Source: an uncultured Clostridia bacterium (GTDB lineage: Bacteria > Bacillota > Clostridia > Oscillospirales > Acutalibacteraceae). Taken from it: a DNA stretch of 7,118 nucleotides. Positions 4,501 through 7,118 of the stretch are shown one piece after another. Under the pieces are notes generated by a model. The model made no database searches, was not told where the DNA came from, and worked only from the letters and a program-made list of their open reading frames with translations. A program made the position numbers and the translations under genes. Position 1 is the stretch's first letter, and each line of letters starts with the position of its first letter. Location of the stretch: assembly GCA_947626485.1 (NCBI GenBank), contig CANQSG010000104.1:1-7118 (forward strand), in the 5' to 3' direction.

Positions 4501-7118
4501 ATGAAATCAGCCATCCGAATCGGCGCGCTCGCGCTGCTGGCGGCCTTTTTGCTGCCGGCGGTCGGCGTTTCCGCCGCGCAGCCCGCCCCGGACGACCCCG
4601 CGCAGGCGCCGCTCGTCTCGAACCTCTCCGACGACGCGTCCCTTTCGCCGGATTACGCCGCCTATGCCGAAAACGCGACCGCCCCGGCGGGGGAGACCTC
4701 CGTTTCGGTCGACCTGAACGGCGCGTCGGCGGCGCAGGGTCTGACCGCCGCGGCGACCGATGAAGGCTTACATTTACAGGGCACCGGCAGCGTGCGCTTC
4801 GGCTTCGACGTGCCCGCCGCCGCCTCCTTTCAGTTGCAGCTGACCTGCCGCATCGTCGGCGAGCTCGACCCGGAATACAGCCTGCTGCTCGACGAAACGC
4901 TTCCCTTCGCCGAGGCGCGCGCGCTGATTTTGCCGCAATACTGGACGGACGACGGGGTGCGGTTCGACGCCGACGGCAACGAGTTCAGCTCCGCCGCGCG
5001 GCCGGACGAGACCTTTTACGATCGCTTTGCCGCCGACGACACCGGCGTTTACAGCGAGCCCTACGCCTTTTCGCTGACTGCGGGGCACCACACCCTCACC
5101 CTTTCGTTTACCGACGTCGACCTGACCCTTTCGGCGCTGACCTTTTTGCCGGTGCGGCAGGCGCCCGCCTATGCCGACCTCGCGCGGACGTACGCCGAAC
5201 GGGGCTATCAAAAGGCGACCGGCGCGCCGCTTTCTTTGCAGGGCGAGGACGCCGTGTTAAAAACCGACCGTTCGCTGCCGGCGCGTTCCGACACCGAATC
5301 CCCCAACGTCTCGCCGCACGATTTCGTCCGCTCCCGCGTCAATTACATCGGCGGCGGGGACTGGAACAGCCCCGGCGAATCCCTCAGCTGGGAGCTCGAC
5401 GTGCCGTCCGACGGGCTGTATGCCCTCGGTCTGCGGTTCAAGCAGGATCAGCTCATCAACGGCTATTCCTACCGCCGCCTGACGATCGACGGCGCGCTGC
5501 CCTTCGCCGAAGCCGCCAACCTCCGCTTTTTCTACAAATCCGGCTGGCAGACCGCCCTGCTCGGGGAGGGGGAGGAGCCCTATTATTTCTATCTGACCGC
5601 CGGGCGGCACCTGCTGACCCTGTCGGTCACCCTCGGCGAGACGGCGGCGTTTTACGGCGAATTGAAACAGCTTGCCGCCGAGATCGGCGACCTGTATCTG
5701 AACATCGTGATGATCACCGGCGAATCGCCCGACGCCAACCGCGACTATGACCTCTTCAATCAAATCCCCGGCTTCAACGACTTCCTCTCCGATTACCGCG
5801 ACCGTCTGAACGCCCTCGCCGAGGCCGCCGAGGCGCTCTCGGGCAAGCGCACGGGGCAGTACGTCGGCGCGCTGAAAAACATGGCGCGGGTGCTGTCCTC
5901 CATGCTGAAAAATCCCTACCTCGCGCAGGATTACGTCAGCGATTATTACACGCAGTACACGAATTTAAGTTCTTGGGTCTACGAGATGAAAAGCATGCCC
6001 CTCGCCATCGACGAGCTGCGGCTCGGCGGCGAGGCGGAAACCCTCAAACCCGAGCAGGCGGGCTTCTTTCGCGCGCTGACCTTTACGCTGCGCCGCTTCC
6101 TCGCCTCCTTCAGCGGGGATTACAACAGCGCCGGCTCGATTTCGGACGCCGACGTGACCCTCAAGATCTGGGTCAACTGGGGGCTCGACCAGACACGCGC
6201 CCTCGCCCAGCAGATCGAAGAATCCTTCGTGCCTTACGCGCAGCAGACCCTCGGCAAAAAAGTCGGCGTCAAGCTGCAAATCACCGCCGCGACGCTCATT
6301 AACGGCCTGCTCTCGGGCGACCAGCCCGACCTCGCCCTCTCGATGCCCCGCACCGACCCGCTGAATTACGCCATGCGCGGCGCGCTCTGCGATTTATCGA
6401 CGTTTTCCGACTGCGCCGCGGTGCTCGACCGCTTCCAACCCGGCGCCGACCTACCCTATCGCTACGGCAACGGCCTTTACGCCCTGCCCGATACGCAGTC
6501 GTTTTACCTGCTTTATTACCGTTCGGACATCCTCGAATCGCTCGGCCTTTCGGTGCCCGAAACGTGGGAGGACTTCCTGCACGCCACGGCCGTCATCCAG
6601 CGCAACAATATGCAGGCCTATCTGCCGGTCTCGGCGCTGACGAACAACGCGGGACTCGGCGCCTGCGGAATCTACGCCTCGCTGCTGATGCAGGACGGCA
6701 TCCCGGTCTACAACGCCGACAAGACCGCCTGCCTGCTCGATTCCTCCGACGCCATCGCCACCTTTACCCGCTGGACGGAGATGTTCACCCAGTATAAGAT
6801 CCCCACCACCAACACAAACCAGAGCTTTTACACCCGCTTCCGCGTCGGGCTCTGTCCGCTTGGCATCGACCTTTACACGCAGTACACCGTCCTGCAAACC
6901 GCCGCCCCCGAGATCAAGGACCGCTGGGGCATCGCCCTGCTGCCCGGCACGCGCGGCGCCGACGGCAAGATCAACCGCACCGCCTCGGGCGCCGGGACGG
7001 GCTGCGGCATTCTGGAAAAATCGGCGCACAAGCAAGAAGCGTGGGCGTTTTTGAAATGGTGGACGTCTGCCGACGCGCAGCTTGCCTATAACAACGCGCT
7101 CGAATCGGTGCTCGGCGC
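4501..7118 (+). CDS. Large secreted ABC-transporter solute-binding protein with two N-terminal beta-sandwich modules (3' end missing)
   Basis: The frame is open from ATG 4501 to the window end: 872 residues with no stop. Residues 1-26 are a secretion signal (KSAIR, then a hydrophobic core, then VSAA before Gln27). There is no lipobox Cys, unusual for a Gram-positive binding protein. Two related beta-sandwich modules follow, sharing LPFAEA (134-139 and 333-338) and LTAGxH (192-197 and 365-369); the second is introduced by QGEDAVLKTD and GGGDWNSPGE. Residues about 400-545 are mostly helical (DYDLFNQIPGF onward). From about 551 (DVTLKIWVNWG) comes a family 1-like solute-binding domain, with YALPDTQSFYLLYYRSDIL (from 660), PETWEDF (W689), a GIALLPG-type strand and AWAFLKWW near the edge. 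The architecture fits a family of roughly 950-1000-residue binding proteins that I recall from Firmicutes sugar-uptake loci, so about 100 residues are probably missing. Expected role: capturing an oligosaccharide for import. Permease genes would be expected just downstream. Confidence 0.85.
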   Translation, partial: MKSAIRIGALALLAAFLLPAVGVSAAQPAPDDPAQAPLVSNLSDDASLSPDYAAYAENATAPAGETSVSVDLNGASAAQGLTAAATDEGLHLQGTGSVRFGFDVPAAASFQLQLTCRIVGELDPEYSLLLDETLPFAEARALILPQYWTDDGVRFDADGNEFSSAARPDETFYDRFAADDTGVYSEPYAFSLTAGHHTLTLSFTDVDLTLSALTFLPVRQAPAYADLARTYAERGYQKATGAPLSLQGEDAVLKTDRSLPARSDTESPNVSPHDFVRSRVNYIGGGDWNSPGESLSWELDVPSDGLYALGLRFKQDQLINGYSYRRLTIDGALPFAEAANLRFFYKSGWQTALLGEGEEPYYFYLTAGRHLLTLSVTLGETAAFYGELKQLAAEIGDLYLNIVMITGESPDANRDYDLFNQIPGFNDFLSDYRDRLNALAEAAEALSGKRTGQYVGALKNMARVLSSMLKNPYLAQDYVSDYYTQYTNLSSWVYEMKSMPLAIDELRLGGEAETLKPEQAGFFRALTFTLRRFLASFSGDYNSAGSISDADVTLKIWVNWGLDQTRALAQQIEESFVPYAQQTLGKKVGVKLQITAATLINGLLSGDQPDLALSMPRTDPLNYAMRGALCDLSTFSDCAAVLDRFQPGADLPYRYGNGLYALPDTQSFYLLYYRSDILESLGLSVPETWEDFLHATAVIQRNNMQAYLPVSALTNNAGLGACGIYASLLMQDGIPVYNADKTACLLDSSDAIATFTRWTEMFTQYKIPTTNTNQSFYTRFRVGLCPLGIDLYTQYTVLQTAAPEIKDRWGIALLPGTRGADGKINRTASGAGTGCGILEKSAHKQEAWAFLKWWTSADAQLAYNNALESVLG

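Noticed and set aside
4488..4763. A 91-codon frame at the start of the solute-binding protein gene
   Set aside because: It is Arg/Gly/Ala-rich and overlaps the true frame from 4501, which carries a signal peptide and stays open to the window end.

Overview
The window is a GC-rich (about 65% by eye), tightly packed, single-strand block of four genes, all on the + strand. It looks like part of a carbohydrate-use locus from a Gram-positive bacterium. The best guess is a high-GC member of the Clostridia (Oscillospirales-like) or a relative. This rests on the short Lys-rich lipoprotein signal, the YesN-like AraC regulator type, the very large solute-binding protein and the C-terminal membrane anchor. 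No rRNA, tRNA, mobile element or CRISPR array was seen, so the taxonomic guess is weak.

Layout: (1) At 1-588 is the 3' end of a gene for a surface protein: a beta-sandwich-like ectodomain, an Asp/Gly-rich linker, one transmembrane helix and a basic cytoplasmic tail. (2) At 581-2245, overlapping gene 1 by 8 bases, is a lipoprotein with two copies of a module containing the motif EILIG-x-TNR, followed by a GH16 beta-glucanase-type catalytic domain with its ExDxxE active-site motif intact. (3) After a 79-base gap holding two overlapping, mutually exclusive hairpins, 2325-4487 encodes a single polypeptide that joins a complete AraC-type regulator (cupin plus double HTH) to a GH37 trehalase-like (alpha/alpha)6 hydrolase. 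(4) Thirteen bases later, 4501 to the right edge encodes a large secreted ABC-transporter solute-binding protein. It has two related N-terminal beta-sandwich modules, a helical region and a solute-binding domain that is cut by the window end.

Taken together, the GH16 lipoprotein could cut a beta-glucan-type polymer at the cell surface, the solute-binding protein could capture the released sugars for an ABC importer whose permeases probably lie to the right, and the cytoplasmic AraC-hydrolase fusion could both sense a sugar and cleave one. The fusion is the most unusual item: transcription factor and glycosidase sit in one continuous reading frame, and parts of the trehalase substrate pocket are changed while both catalytic acids are kept. 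The substrate and the regulatory logic are inferences; the domain architecture is read directly from the sequence.
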